Shown piece by piece: positions 11,485 to 24,175 of a stretch of 64,000 nt of DNA; the first letter of the stretch is position 1, and each line of letters opens with the position of its first letter. The translations under genes and the position numbers were made by a program. The stretch comes from Polyporus tsugae. Taxonomy: Eukaryota; Basidiomycota; Agaricomycetes; Polyporales; Polyporaceae. The stretch spans positions 5,456,001 to 5,520,000 of the forward strand of contig JAHRBS010000004.1 in assembly GCA_024305745.1 (NCBI GenBank), in the 5' to 3' direction. The notes beneath the pieces were generated by a model. The model saw only the letters and a program-made list of their open reading frames with translations, was not told the origin of the DNA and did not search any database.

Positions 11485-14400
11485 TCAGGACACAATAATC
11501 AAAAGTATACCGAAACACACCTCATCTAGCTCGATTATGACAGAGCATTGATATCCAGTTTGCATGAAATGTTCATCCTCAAATGGGCATATTATGATAT
11601 GTGATATGAGAGTTTCGATAGGCACGACTTGGATGTCCAGACTGGGAACTGAGTACACCAGCCTAGCCCCTAACCCATCGAATCGTCGATAGGCATCAAG
11701 GTGGGCATCGCCAAAAGACAATGTATGATATTGGGCGACTGCAAGGAACACCTGCTGATGGAGTTCCCCGGAGTTGAGTTGTCGTTGATGGGAGAAGAGG
11801 GTTTGAATCTGTCCGTATGACCGAGGCAAAGCAGATCCATGAGAACGGAACATGATCTGACTGTCTCCTTTTGAATGCTTGGCATCGGTGAATCGTCTTC
11901 CAAGGTATACCGTGCTTCTCAAGGTTTCCGCGTGAGAGCTAAGAGCTGGGGTAACACCGTCCATGTCTGCGGCAACTGAACGGTAGAAGGTGTAATTGGA
12001 GAGGAGTGGGTCGGCATTCAGTCAATGGAGTAGTGCCTGATACACTCGTGAATCAAGCTCTCGGAAGGGTCTAGCTACTAAGGCCAATGTGTCTTCGTGC
12101 TGAGGATCCAATATTTCAGTCGAAGACTGGAGGGGATCAAACGAGAGAATGTCATGGCTGATAGATTCAAACAACTGGAGAGTTGGAGGAAACCAGGGCA
12201 TTTCGGGGATTGTTTTCAAGTTGTTCGCTCTGCAGAATGTCATCAAGAAGGTACGTTCTACCTCACCTTGACTCAGCGGGGGCTCAATTAGAAAAGGACA
12301 CAACATACAAAATGGCGACTTACTGGGGCGGAAATTGCTGTTGACATCACAAATCAGGCGGATACATCTCTCAAAGGGAAATGCCCAATAAGCATGAGTC
12401 GGACCAAATCGGTGCAGCACCTCTCCTAAATGTAGAGCGAGGTGGTGATTGGTGACGAGTTTCGCATCGGGAAAGTATTTCAGAAGGCCGTGGGCGTAGT
12501 CTGATATTCGTGTCTGATAGGACTGGATTTTTCGGGGGGTGACTCTTCGACTAGTTCCCAGCCTGACCGCTACCACCAGGTCAACGAAATTACTGAGAAA
12601 CCCTGTCCGCTCATCCGTCACTGGTAGGCATCCCCATAATCTCACGAGCGTAATGACCAGGTTCACCAGACCAAAGGTTCTCCACTGATCGGCACTAAGA
12701 GAACCAGCGGACGTGCTTCCAACTTCTGTTGGTGGTCGTCCAATATAGCTCGGATAACTGGCACGGGACATGTCTAAGTGGACTTGCTGAAGCACTTCTC
12801 TACCAAGGAGCGCAGCACACTTTCGACTGTTAGCTCCCGTCGCAGCAATCACGCCTGATTCTGAAAGTCCGCGGAAGAGAGTTCCAGGGTCTTGGCGATG
12901 CTGTGAAGATTTGGTGGGGATTTGAAGTTTCCATTGTTTAATGAATTGGAGTCACGAACCTGAAGAATCTCCTCGGCGAGTTGAATCTTACGCAAAGTTC
13001 CAGGAGAACCAAGCCCTAACCCCATGTAGACTGCCTGAAGCAGTCGAAGGCTGAGCCGTTTGAGGGATCTCGCGTTGCGGCAGCGCGAAACCACCGCCTG
13101 AGCCTGTAACAACTCCTCTGCGGAGATGGGCCCTCGCCGGATGCTATCTTCTGGAGTATCCCTGGACTTGACCTGAACGTCCATACCAAAAGTGTGTCTG
13201 CAATAGCATTGCAGGAGACCGAGGAATAGGTTATGCATGGTATCGACGACGACGTGGCGAGTAGGTTGCCAATAGGGAAGCATGAGCATGGCTGAGTAGC
13301 GTACGCCATGTGCATGAAAGATCTCATCGCGGGAACATTGTGTGGCGGCATTCTTCCACTGCTCAGCGACGAGGCGATGCTCTTCACTGCTCCTTCGCGG
13401 CCACAAAGCTTGATCTAGCTTGTTGATCTCGTTTTTTTGAAGTTGGCAAAAGGAGCAGAAGAAAGAGGAGCTATGAGAGGCGTGTCCTGAAACCTTCCTT
13501 CCCGCTCCGAGGTCACAGACGAGGGGAAGGACCGCACATCTCACCAGCCGACCGTCTGGTCTTAGAGCAGTTCGGGAAAAATGGATGCCGACGAACCAAA
13601 AATCACGAAGCTCTAGCACTAAGATCTCGAGGAAATGGTTCACTTGTTGGAGAGATGGTGCTTTGGGGCCTGGTATAATGCCCGCGAGGTAGATGTTCTC
13701 CCGTTTGTAATGCGACGAAGGGGGAAGGTTCAACAGAACCATAAGAATGACTCCGGAAGAGTATACACGGCCTCCGTGTTTGTTTCCGCGGGGGTTGAAC
13801 CAATTGACGAATAGCGCAAACAGATAACGGCCCTCGGAGCCATATACCCGGAAGAAGGGATGTCCATCAGGACCCCGGAAATTGAGGACTTCTTCGGAGC
13901 ATAGGATATCGTCGACAATGGGAGAAGAGCACCTCTCGACGCCTGCGTGGTACTGCGAAGAATCAAGAAGAGCCTCTATATCCGTGCGAAAAAGCATTCA
14001 CCCTAACCATGACGCTAGGTGCTGGTGTGTGTATACACGAATTGGCCGCGGCGCCTTCGTCCCGAATGGGATAAGTCGTGCACCGCATGGCGAACTTGCA
14101 TGCGTCTCCCTGAAGGTGCATTCTTCTGGATAAGATAGAGGTGGTCGAATGGATGGGGGATCTGGTTGAGCAGGCTTGTCGTTCATGCGAGATTGATTGT
14201 TGGGTTGGTGGGGATATAACGAGAAACATGTTGGACAACAAGCGTATGTGGTGACTTCGGGATCAAGATCAAAATATTGCCGGGCGTTAGAGATCTCAGA
14301 TGGTAGGGATTGCATGAAGATATCGCTTGCCGATGGGGGAATACCTCCGACGAACTCGAAGTGAGCGATACGTAGAATCAATTTCATGCTTTGTAGCACA

Positions 14401-14763
14401 AAGTGGCAGCCGGAAACACTCAACCTGAAGCATAGGCTGAGAACAACCACGAGGAAAATGGTTGCTGTAGAGGTTTGTTGATGTGCGTGCAGATCTCCGC
14501 ACCGGTGTGTGTCTTTCGGGAATTTTAGTATGGGAAGCAATGCATGGGACAGGGTAAATTTTACCTATAGTAATGTCCTCAGGGGTAGACCGAATAGTGC
14601 GCTCCTGGAGGTCTCCCGTCAACTCGTAGGGCTGAGGGTCATGGTCAAGATGAGTTCTGAGGTATTGATGCCTTTTATGGGTGTTGCGCATCGTCGCACT
14701 CTGTGGGAGGCCCTGTGGACAGGTGCCAGACATGGTGCATATATCGCAGGTGCATATGAGCAT
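11485..14763 (-). pseudogene. TNP2-type (CACTA/En-Spm) transposase with in-frame TGAs
   Basis: Starting at ATG 14763 (MLICTCDICTMSG), the minus strand encodes a TNP2-family transposase of CACTA elements. Visible landmarks in order: the Cys motif TTYACCPTCFSLYPH; the tnp2 block FALFVNWFNPRGNKHGG and AGIIPGPKAPSLQQVNHFL; the catalytic-Asp motif HVVVDTMHNLFLGLL; then a DUF4218-like block with TNHHLALHLGEVLHRFGP and GEVERTFLMTFCRANNLK; and a C-terminal region with SKGDSQIMF and SVIIELDEVCFGIL. Several short introns are needed, for example GTAAGT about 12325 ending near 12268. Two TGA codons interrupt otherwise continuous frame: 13998-14000 (after HLASWLG) and 12022-12024 (after YQALLH). Both are CGA-to-TGA in the simplest reading. 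Apart from these the gene is surprisingly well kept, so it is a young pseudogene or needs read-through. Terminal CACTA repeats were not located. Confidence 0.85.
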
Positions 14764-17700
14764 GATCTGAGGTAGAGGAGCTCGAGGCAGCAGTAGGGGC
14801 GGACTATGAGAGAACAGGGATAACGCCAGCGGTATTTATAAGGCCAGTCATACTTATCTATACTTAGAAGCGAAGGAGGAGCGGGCAGATATTCTCCGAT
14901 CCATAAGAACGAGTACTGCGGGCCCTTAGGTATAGCGGATCCCAAACATTCTGTTTTGGGATTGCACCAAGTCACAAATCGTACTAGACACGACGTATGC
15001 GTACTGGGTAGGAATGGGCACGGGGCTTCCCGTGAAGATTTTGGCTGTACCCGTAACGGAGTACGGCCTTGCGTGGGTACGGATATGGGGGGCGGCTACA
15101 GGTAGGTAAGTATCCCAGCCCACAGCATACAGTATACTACTAGGCATCCTTGAGGACGCCATTACTGTCGCTATTGGTCTGGGCACCACCATTTTCACCA
15201 GTGACGGCATGTCCTCCAGCTGGTGCTCAATGCTTCAGTTTCGTCAAGAACCCAGGTGCATGGCTACGACTACAGGTTTGATTCGAGTCCGTACCCTGGT
15301 CAACCCGTACCCGTCCTACGCATCATTGATATATTACGCAAAACAATGTATTCATTCACATATTCGCAAAGCTGCAGACCATCTACCAGCGAAGTCACAA
15401 AGAATAGCCTCAACGATCATAGAGGTCTGCCATGATCTTATCCACAAAGCCTTGTGTGGACCAAGGCACGAGGAATGCGGTGGAGCGACGTCATGGAGAA
15501 TGTCTGGATTGACCCGGCAGAGAACACAGCCGCCGCAAGGAACGTCGTTGAGCGACGTCGTCCTGGGGCGGCTCATGTAGTGCAGCCAACCCACCGACAT
15601 AGCCGCGGAAAAACGATCCAAGGTCGCGACTTAGTTCTAAGCACGTATGACATGAGATGTGGGGTAGACAACTCACTAGTGGCTGAAGATGCATGTTCCG
15701 ATGTGGATGGCGGTGCCATAGCGACCCTATTCGAAGGTTGGTATGTGCTGGGTGAGTTTCAGAAATGAGTACCAGCCGGCTGCCAGAGATGTAGCTTATG
15801 AAACCTCAATGCCACGCGCTATACGTCTTCCATGGTGACTGATTCCTCGTACGGCCGGCGAGCAGGAGGCGTGACCATACCCGCGACACTGCGCCGATGC
15901 TGAGTTGCCTGCGGAGGAGTGTCTGGGGTTGACAATACAGCCTGGGGGATGTTCGAAATGCACAACAGTAGCACTATAGACGTACCTTGTCTGTATCCTG
16001 CCTGTACCGGACGCCTGCCTTGACCCTGCGCACGACCTTCAGTTGCACCTTCCTATCCACCTCTCCCGCCTCACTACCTCCAGGAGACCATCCACTTCGC
16101 CAGCTCCTGTCCTTCTTTTTCGACCCCTCGCAGCCCCTCGGCCTTGGCCACACTGTCCTGGGTCCTGAATATAAGACACAAGAATGCGAGCACTGTCACA
16201 GGCTGATCAATTTGTAAGTGACCGGTGTCTACAGCTTCACGTACATCATCTGGAGTCTGGATGTTGAACGAAAGTGATAGTGAAGGCGTCTGGAACCCTA
16301 GTTCTGCGAAACGTGAACAGAAATACAGCAAATTGAGGAGTCACGGCCGTAGTAGAAGCGGAAGGAACTTACTAGTATCACATCCCATGTCGTCATGAGC
16401 GCTAGAGGCTCTGCTCCACAATCTTGAGATCGGCCACGACAGTAAGACCATCTCGTCCGGGAAAACATCTCTGGAGGACAAAGATTAGAGGAGGGGCGAG
16501 GGGAAGTGATCGTGAGGAGGAGGAGGATGAGATTTTGGAATGTATCTATATGATTACGTTACATGGATAGCTATGTGCCAAGACAGCTCCGACGTATCGC
16601 GATATCTACTGCAAACCCCACTTAGATAATGTACACTGCAGTAAACTAACCCTGGCCTGAGGAGAGTGTGCACCTGTGCTATTCACCCAGGCAGGCTATG
16701 CGCATCCCTTACACACACGGGACCTGACGAGGAACTACCAGTGTATGAGCCCTGGGGCAGTCCCCCGCACCCAGAGCAAAGATTTGCACCGACCAGATTG
16801 CCGCCACAATGCCGAGATCCTGTGGGCACCCACACGAATCAACACCTTCTATCGTACTCGGGCAATACCTGTATGTCAAGAAGAGCATTGTCGTTAATGA
16901 GAACGAGATGTGGAATGGTTTGCCAGCAGCGCTGATGCAAATGCCAGTGTGGGGGTCACCATGCCAAGGACTTATAATTAGCATCCGAACAAGCTAGCCC
17001 GGCCCAACCCGACTAACGTCCCTTTGGTGCGAACTCAAGGCAGTCTCGCAGGCGCAGCAGCAGCACACGAACATGTATCTCGTTGCTATGTGCACACCGC
17101 GGCCAGCCCCTGCACTCAAGTAGGACGTGGACGGAGTCGACGGAGCTTGGGAATGAAGACATGAAGCGAACCCAGGCCTCTCGATAGGCCTGCTTATGCA
17201 CTATGCGTTTTGCGCATGCATGATACTTAGACTACCCCCAGGACTTGCTTGGCTGTGTTCAGTATCATGAGTGCAGGGTACTAGGGGCCAGTGGTATGGA
17301 TCGCTGCAAGAGGGCGGATATGCCGTAGGTGGCGCTGCAGCGACAGGGACCAAGGGGGAGCGCGGCTGAAGTTCGCTGGCAGCCCCTTCAAGGGGGGGCG
17401 CGGGAAGCGACGCAGGCCTGCGCTCGTTGCCCGAGGAGCTGATGAGAGCTCTGAGGGCGTGGAGGCATTTGGCACAGTGTCCCACACATTTTACAAGTGC
17501 GCCGTACGTCGTGCCCACTAAGTTCCAGCTGGGCCAAGCCATAGCGCAGCGCCGCACAGGCCGACAGCACTGGAGGCCGCAACACAGCGTGCTCGAGTAT
17601 GCGATGCAAGGGCTGGCTTTTTGACTGACCCCGCACCTTATGCTGGCTCACGACCATGAGACGGATCCCCGAGATGAGGCCCCCGGGATCACTCAAAGCA

Positions 17701-17833
17701 AGACAAGTCTCTGCCCCGCGGCTAGGTATTGCGTCGCCCGTCGCAAATGTGCTGACTTGGGACTACAATCATCTGTCAGGACGACAGGCATCCGCACGAA
17801 TGCGCGGGCATCCCAGCTGTGTAGCTGAATTCG
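14764..17833. other. Unrecognised region
   Basis: No confident gene in this 3-kb stretch. A minus-strand open frame at 15352-15621 contains a Cys pair (DVPCGGCVLCRVNPD) and could be an exon, but it has no flanking support. GC content and word use vary along it as in other transposon-derived parts of the window. I saw no tRNA, rRNA or long repeat. Confidence 0.3.
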
Positions 17834-18485
17834 CTACCAGTCCTGGGGAAATAGGGGTTCATGAGAGGCGTAGCGCGAGGGCTTTTGCCACCATGGCCAG
17901 GTTACAGAGAGCGTCGCCAGCCTCGTACAGCCGAGGAAATGAGGCCGTATATCGGCTTTGATGGGCAGACAGTGCAGGGATGTCTGAAGCTCGTACTCGT
18001 AGAAGTTCTCACCACCGGTGAGCGCCTTGTCTATGTATAGCGACGATGGAGCGGCTGGAAGCTGGAGCTTCATACTGTCGAGCACAAGCGCGACAATGTG
18101 CAAGTTGCCATGCTCGTGCATGAGCAACTTCAGCTTCTCCTGTGTGTCGTACTTGCGCGCCCGGGGGTAGGAGTCACCCTTGGGGATCATGCTGTCCTTG
18201 AGAGGCTGAGGTGACAAAATGCTTTGCTTCGTGTACGGCCACTGGGAGATGACCCAGAACGTCCTCGTCGATTGAGTACACTCCCAGCCAGGCGTGCCGG
18301 GTGTCTTGCAGTGAGAGGAGCGTCGTAGAAAACCGGCAGTGACATTCCTGCGGCCGAGGAGAATGAAGCCAGCCCGGGAAGTACAGAGGTGTCGACTGAG
18401 ATGGATAGTTCAAGCAACTTGAGAGCAGTAGGGTACGTACGCTGCCGCTGCCGCCGCCGCCCTTCATCGCTGAGTGATACGCCAA
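17834..18485 (-). other. Possible exons of an unknown protein
   Basis: Two overlapping minus-strand frames can be joined near 18200, where a TCACCTCAG acceptor-like site occurs: an upstream part containing GVYSIDEDVLGHLPVAVHEA and a downstream part containing GDSYPRARKYDTQEKLKLLM and SSLYIDKALTGGENFYEYEL. The amino-acid composition is balanced and protein-like, unlike most chance frames here. I do not recognise the family. A start codon and further exons upstream are not clear, and CpG-rich neighbours suggest decay. Confidence 0.3.
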
Positions 18486-19119
18486 CTCCGTTCTCGAGTA
18501 CTTTGTTTATGTGGAGTGAGAGAGGCCTGGGCATCATGCATGAAGTCCTCTCCGAAGCTTGAAGCGCCTGACGCCTGACGCCTGATGCTGAAGCGTGCTG
18601 ACTGTCATTGTGATTTGGCCGGCGCCGAACGTAGACAATCAGCCTGCTCAGTGGCAGAGCCTGCTGCTCTTTCTGTCCTGCATCGCCCTCTGATCGCCCG
18701 ACTCGTGAAGTGTATCTGTTCAGTAAGCACCTATCCTGACTACTAACCCTCTTTGCAACGACTGACACCATCCGTAGACGGATGGCGACGGCGAGTTGTG
18801 ATGCTCGTGAAGTAGACAAGTAAGTTGGAGAAGCCTGTCTCCTAGTAAGTAACTTTCCCGCCTTGCATCGATATCCCCATGTCCGTACAGCACTTGGGGG
18901 TTGATTCACTCCTCAGATGAGACTTTGATAGCGCGGCTCATCGTCCTCTCCTCTCCTCTCCGGATCTGCTCCCACTGGGCCCTTCTTTTGTTTCTTCCTG
19001 CTTTGCAAGAATCAGGATGGCTGGCATATACAGTGTAATCCTTCCCCCATATTCTTTCTTGAGGTGGCTGATGATCCACGCCACCGCTAGTTGTCAATCG
19101 CCGTGTCCGTACCCGTATA

Positions 19120-19550
19120 TCAGCATCTCCACTTGTATGTTATCGATTCAATCTATGTTGCGGACAATATCTGATGCAATGACAGACTCCCCACTCTCAT
19201 CCACGGCGCTGCTTTTGAATTCTACCTATTCTCAATGCAAGGATTCACGCACAGATATCCCGAGAACATCCGGGAGTCAGTACAGGCCGTCGATCTCTCG
19301 TTGTCTGTCGCTCAAAGCAACAAGAAATATAAGGGCCGGTCACCGGACACCGTCATGGGAGCCCTGACGAGCTCTCTCGAGTCTCAAGGTTTCGATACTA
19401 TGTCTCTCAATTGCCGGTCCCGTCATTGCGAACATATACTGTGATTCCCCCACGAAGAACCCCGAGCTTTGGCGCATCTGGAGGGACATACTGGTCAAGG
19501 CGGAGTATGGTAGCGACGAGGTGTACCTATGGCTGATGGGGTCGTGACGT
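19120..19550 (+). pseudogene. Possible degenerate coding fragment, unknown family
   Basis: Two plus-strand frames give protein-like sequence: one with FEFYLFSMQGFTHRYPENIR and SSLESQGFD (about 19200-19400), and, after a frame change or intron, one with IANIYCDSPTKNPELWRIW and ending SDEVYLWLMGS before TGA near 19545. Upstream in the first frame are several stops. No family is recognised. Confidence 0.3.
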
Positions 19551-20571
19551 GCTTGGGTTGCCACGGGGCAGACCACCCGCGTGGAGTATGTCCTTTTTCT
19601 CCTTTTCTTGGGTGGTATCATGGTATGTAGCTATAGGAAGATCGTGGGGTTGCACAAGTATACAAGTGTACATGTAGGGGCGAGCGATTCGGAGCTCCCC
19701 AGGGTGCAATTCTTTACTTTTGATACTGTGACAATTTCAAGCAAAGTGAAAGTACTTAGTGGTATGAGTCCCAGATGGTTTCGCGGAGAATCCCCAACTT
19801 GAGGCATCGTGGCCTTCACGGTCCCCTTGGCGACCGGTCCATAGTCTGCTATATCTGGGCGCGATTCACGATCCCCGGCGGATAGCCGGGTAGGGGAGAC
19901 CGTAAACCCGATATTTTGAATGATGTGCTGGTGAGCGGGCTGGCTTCCTGACCGGAAGATTCACGGTCTTGGGCAATCTTGTTTGCACGCCGCTCTCCTC
20001 GTCTCATACCAAGACCGTCCACGGTGTCAGCGAGTCCCGTTCCGTTCAGGAGAGGTGTGTCGAACCTAGCCGCTCTCCGGTCCTCACGCCCCTTTCAATT
20101 ACAGTACCCTGACGCCCCGACGCTTTGGCTGGCTACCAGTATTTGCTCGCGATACTGGGCTCCACAAGGTCTCATCTCTCATTCTACTGGAGGATGTGCA
20201 GGCACTAGAGGGGTTCGCGCCCCGCGTCACCAGTCACGGTGTCCCATGGCCCATTGACTTCCTTCGGATTGCGCAGAATGTCCCTCACACACAGGCAACG
20301 TAGGCAATTTGATATCATGGGGTTGGGAGTAGCATATACATGACCCTGGATGGAGTACAGTGCGTTGTAGACTAAATGCAGACCAGATGCAGTACAAAGG
20401 GATGAAACATCAGTGACCAAGCGTCGAAAATGTAGTAAGCCTTGGCGTCAAAGTACCTGAAAGTCGAGTACCGGCAGCGCGATCCCGATCTCGAGACCAT
20501 GCTCTGAGGCTTTGTTGAAATTGGGATCGGATATGGGGATATCGAAGACAGGTTTGGAGGAGGGTCGATAG

Positions 20572-21386
20572 TCAATGACGATCTTGCGTGAGGCCGTGGG
20601 CCAACGCGAACCGAGCGCAGAGCGCACCCAAAAGGTCGGATCTGGGATATACGGGCACAGGGACGCGACAGCGTAGGTTGTGTGATAACGGTGCGAGAAG
20701 GGCATGACAATGGGCCAGCAGATCACCCTCCGAGATGCGCAGCTCGAAATTCAGCACGGCGAGAAACTCGCGTTCGATGCGGCCAATGTCGGACAAGTCG
20801 AAAAGACCGGTGCACCACGCCCAGTGTGCGTTCTTGAGAGTGATGTCGTTGCAGTACTTGATATGATATATAAGGGGAAGGCCGTGCACGGTGCAGATGA
20901 GGGAGACGCACCTTGTGAGCGGGGATAAGGGCTCCAAGAAAGACTCGCTCGTATACCCGTGGTTGAAGAGCGACTCGAGCGCGGGACTTGATACGCCCAA
21001 GGTAGACGATAGCGACCAAGAGAGTAGGGACCTTGACCCCCGCCTTTCGGACAACATTCAACGTAAACTGGAGGAGCGGCAGACGTTGGCAAGCAGTAGA
21101 GCAGCGGTCATGAGAGGAATGCTCTACGCCGCAGTCGACGACCTCAAGGACCATGTCAACAAGATATTCTGATATTCGGTGGCCAGTGAGCTTCCTACGA
21201 GTGGACATATCTGATATTGGCCTCACCGAGAAAGGGGCGGTCCACTTTGGCGTTGATGAGGGCCATTCGGAGAGCGGGTGAGTATGCAGAACGATCAACG
21301 ATGCTGGCCAGATGCTGCGACAGAATGGCCATCGCGAATGTACTTCTTATGGCCACAGCAGCTCTTTGTCTTTTATGGTCTCTCAT
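20572..21386 (-). CDS. PHO80/Pcl-type cyclin
   Basis: Three exons on the minus strand, 21386-21227, 21168-20912 and 20856-20572, joined by introns of 58 and 55 bases with GT-AG ends, give a 233-residue protein with no stop. The first splice makes RPFLEYLVDMVLEVVDC, a typical start of a fungal Pcl cyclin. The cyclin box follows: TLLVAIVYLGRIKSRAR, RVFLGALIPAHK, then YCNDITLKNAHWAWCTG, DIGRIEREFLAVLNFELRIS. These match the helices by which such cyclins bind a CDK of the Pho85 class. Pcl-type cyclins tell Pho85-like kinases which substrates to phosphorylate, in polarity, phosphate sensing or G1 control; which role applies here is unknown. The length is short but normal for the family. ATG 21386 is the first Met in frame; a TATA-like AT stretch lies about 45-60 bases upstream. 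It has no transposon motifs and looks like an intact host gene. Confidence 0.85.
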
Positions 21387-21428
21387 TGTACATGTCGGTC
21401 AGTGAGACAAATAGACCATTTCTGGAAA

Positions 21429-21446
21429 CGCTATATAAATAAGGCC
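21429..21446. promoter_or_regulatory. TATA-like AT-rich site upstream of the cyclin gene
   Basis: The sequence ctatataaataag lies 45-60 bases before the cyclin ATG (minus-strand gene starts at 21386). Read on the minus strand it is cttatttatatag. Position fits a core promoter, but orientation is ambiguous. Confidence 0.35.
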
Positions 21447-21980
21447 AAATGCTCATAAGTGATTCAATGATGCCGTACCCGTACGTATCGCCTTTTCAGG
21501 CCATCTTGGTGTCTGTATGGAGCGTCGTCGTGGGGCAGTCTCGAGGAGACCTTCCAAGCTTGCAGGCGACAGAATCGGCGCAGAGCACCATGGCAACACC
21601 ACCCGAAGTTCCTACGAGGTACGTTGATTTAGTCAGGTGAGATTACTTGGCTGAGAAATTGACCAAGTGCTCCAAGAGAGCATGAAAGACCAGGCCAAGT
21701 CCTGGAGATCACTCCTCTTTCGCCAAAGCGACCCCGGAGGTACTGTAGATTGCTCTCAAGGGAAGCTAAAACAAAGGCTCAAGATCGCAGGAGCGCTAGA
21801 CTACAGGAGAAAAGAAGCACTACATGCCGCGCCATCATGCTTGGTGGAGAATTGAAGGGCAGTCGCAAACTGGACGCGGGAAAAAGGAAGGGCAGGAGGG
21901 ATGCTCAAGACATGATAGCATGATAATGTTGTTCGGAGAATTCGGATATCCGCCGCGTCACATGGAACGCCATGAGTATA

Positions 21981-22453
21981 TTAAGACATGCTCAAGAGCA
22001 GATAATTGTGCAATGTCCCCATCGCTCTGTTGGTCCTTGCCATACGAGCGGCGGTCTGCTCGCTGTAGTCCGACCGTCGGCCCACGCCGTACATCGCCAT
22101 TGCAGCGCCTGCTCTAACTGCAACGGGAAGAACATCGATGATAGCGCTCCAGGACGTTCCCTGCGACGTCGCTCTACAGCGTTCCTCGCGACTCCGTTCG
22201 CAGAACGCTTGTCAGTTGCGTCGTTGCAAACGTCTGATGGCGTCGAACGTGTATTTCTCGTGATAGCTCGACTGCAATGTTCTCTACCTACTACGTACCC
22301 CTCAAATGAATATTGACAACTCACTTGCTCCGGATGTGCAAACTGTTGCACTATACGCATGCACTGTACGCATGCCTCTCTATGCTCCTCCGGAGTGATG
22401 CAGCGCGGACCTGCCAAGTCTAAGGTGTGAGATAGAAACCCCCTCAAGCGCAT
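21981..22453 (-). pseudogene. Small two-exon putative gene with one TGA
   Basis: Minus-strand exon 22453-22325 (containing AGPRCITPEEHREACVQCMR) ends at a perfect donor GTGAGT, and a 53-base intron (22324-22272) ends in TTGCAG before exon 22271-21981, which begins SSYHEKYTFDAIRRLQRRN and ends at TAA 21983-21981. The join is in phase. One in-frame TGA lies at 22214-22212, after LQRRN, explained by CGA to TGA. The joined product is about 139 residues, with a Cys pair in the first exon; family unknown. The good splice sites make a real ancestral gene likely, perhaps with more exons upstream beyond 22453. Confidence 0.45.
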
Positions 22454-23449
22454 ATTGAAGCTTGAAGACTCACTGGGCGAGGCAGGGACGTTTGGCGACT
22501 CACCAAACGTATGAGGGGATTGTGGGTCGGGTCCGGGCCCCAGTCAAAAATCCGGCGGGACGATCATGTCAAGGGGTGGGCATGCAACGGCCACAGGGGC
22601 GCATTCTTGGCCAGCTGCCGCGATATCGAGTCAGTGACGACCGGAAAGTCGACAAACCCCGCCACAGCCTGGCGGCCAGGCAATGTTGCGCGCACGGGCT
22701 TGAGCATTGGGAGGGGCGGGTTGGTTGGTGCGGACAGTATTGTTACTGGTGCGGCGATCGTGCTGAGAACTGAACAGTGAATACCGATGCAGCGATGAGA
22801 GGGAGTCTAGGAGAATGGGGCAAGGAGAGAGAGTAAGTAAGTAGAAATGGGCCCGCACGTAGTTGGTTCCATACACATTCGGGTGCACTCGCTCGAGCCT
22901 CGAGGAAGGTGGTCAAACTGCAGCAGCTGATGGACCATGCGTGCGCGAGCTGGTGTCTGATCTTCGTCACCGTTGTCACGGCTTAATGTGGCCAAGGCGA
23001 GATAGATGGCAACGGAAATTAGAAAAGAGGATGGCTCGCCCTTGTTGAGTACGTACGTACCTGAGGGGTACCTGCCCTTGTTATCGCTGCCCTCATCACT
23101 GTTGCCGCCCTCGTCGCCGTCACCGTCGTGCTGATAACCCTCGCAAAGGGTTCTTTGATTTAGAAACTTCGAGTTCTACTCGCCGAGATGGCGGGTCCAA
23201 AGATGAACCAGGACGCTGGAGGGAGGAGGGAGAATGGAGGGAGGCGGAGGGTTAGACGCTCATCCTACTCATGCCCGCAGACACTTGTCGAACTCTTTTT
23301 TTTTCCTCCCTTCTGGCCTGTGGCACACCATTGCACATGTTCCTTCTTCCTCCAGCAGGCCAGTAGCCGCGAATGACGAGGATCAGGACAAACCCGCTGG
23401 ACAACGAGCATCTCGATGTACGTCCTTATCTTTATATTCTCATACCCCG
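22454..23449. other. Intergenic, nothing recognised
   Basis: No gene or RNA is supported between the small putative gene and the start of the inverted-duplication arm. Open frames are short and compositionally odd. Confidence 0.35.
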
Positions 23450-23857
23450 CCGCCCGCTGGACAATCCTTATGATTTAGACTTCCTCTCTGAACGTGGCAT
23501 AGCTGCAAGAGGTGAGACAGCACGTATGAGCCATGGTGGGTGGTCGCTACACCGGACTTGGCTCCCGGCAAGGTCAGGGGAACATGTTATCGTGAGTCAC
23601 CATTCGTGAACAGCTTTGACTTGGAGAGGCCAACGCTTGGTAGAGACCTCTCCGGTTCTGCAGACTGGCGCTGTTGGAGCCGAGAATGCACGGGCGTAAT
23701 CAAGCCTAGTTCAAGAAATGGCTCTCTAGACCCGGATGCAAGGCCTGCTGTCCGGCAGACATGGCCGTGAGGAGTATCAGCCGCCTATCAGTGCGCAAAG
23801 CATAGCCCTTCAAGTCCCCGAGGTACGTCTGGGGTTCCCCGTTCAGTGAGCTCAAGT

Positions 23858-24145
23858 CTAATCCCCCTTTGGCAGATCGACTCGGCATGTCACGATGGAC
23901 AGTCCATCCCGTCGCTTGGAAAGTTTGATATTGAGGTGTACGAGCACGGCGCAGGTCCGCATCGCATCTCCATCTTGTATTTCCTCCGTCATTGAAAGAT
24001 CCTCGCTCGGTGCAACACTGAGCAATTCATGGGCGGATCCGGAATTACTCGTACGGCTGGCATTATTGGTCGATCCACCAGCTGTCTTTTCACTCGATTC
24101 TTGACTGAAATAATAGCTCACAAGATGCGATAAAGATTCAGGCAT
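23858..24145 (-). CDS. Hypothetical 95-residue ORF (arm 1 copy)
   Basis: ATG 24145 opens a frame with a Ser/Glu-rich middle (SYYFSQESSEKTAGGSTNN) and a basic end (LNIKLSKRRDGLSIV). No domain is recognised. Its arm 2 twin at 49251-49538 differs at three codons, each by one CpG transition (Ser/Gly, Ala/Val, His/Arg), so it is not under evident selection. A GT-AG intron could join it to a downstream exon at about 23850-23706 (GDLKGYALRTDRRLILLT). Either a small gene, the 3' part of a larger one, or chance. Confidence 0.35.
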   Translation of the reverse strand: MPESLSHLVSYYFSQESSEKTAGGSTNNASRTSNSGSAHELLSVAPSEDLSMTEEIQDGDAMRTCAVLVHLNIKLSKRRDGLSIVTCRVDLPKGD

Positions 24146-24175
24146 TTACTGGCGGCCACCCGCCCCTGCAGTTTC

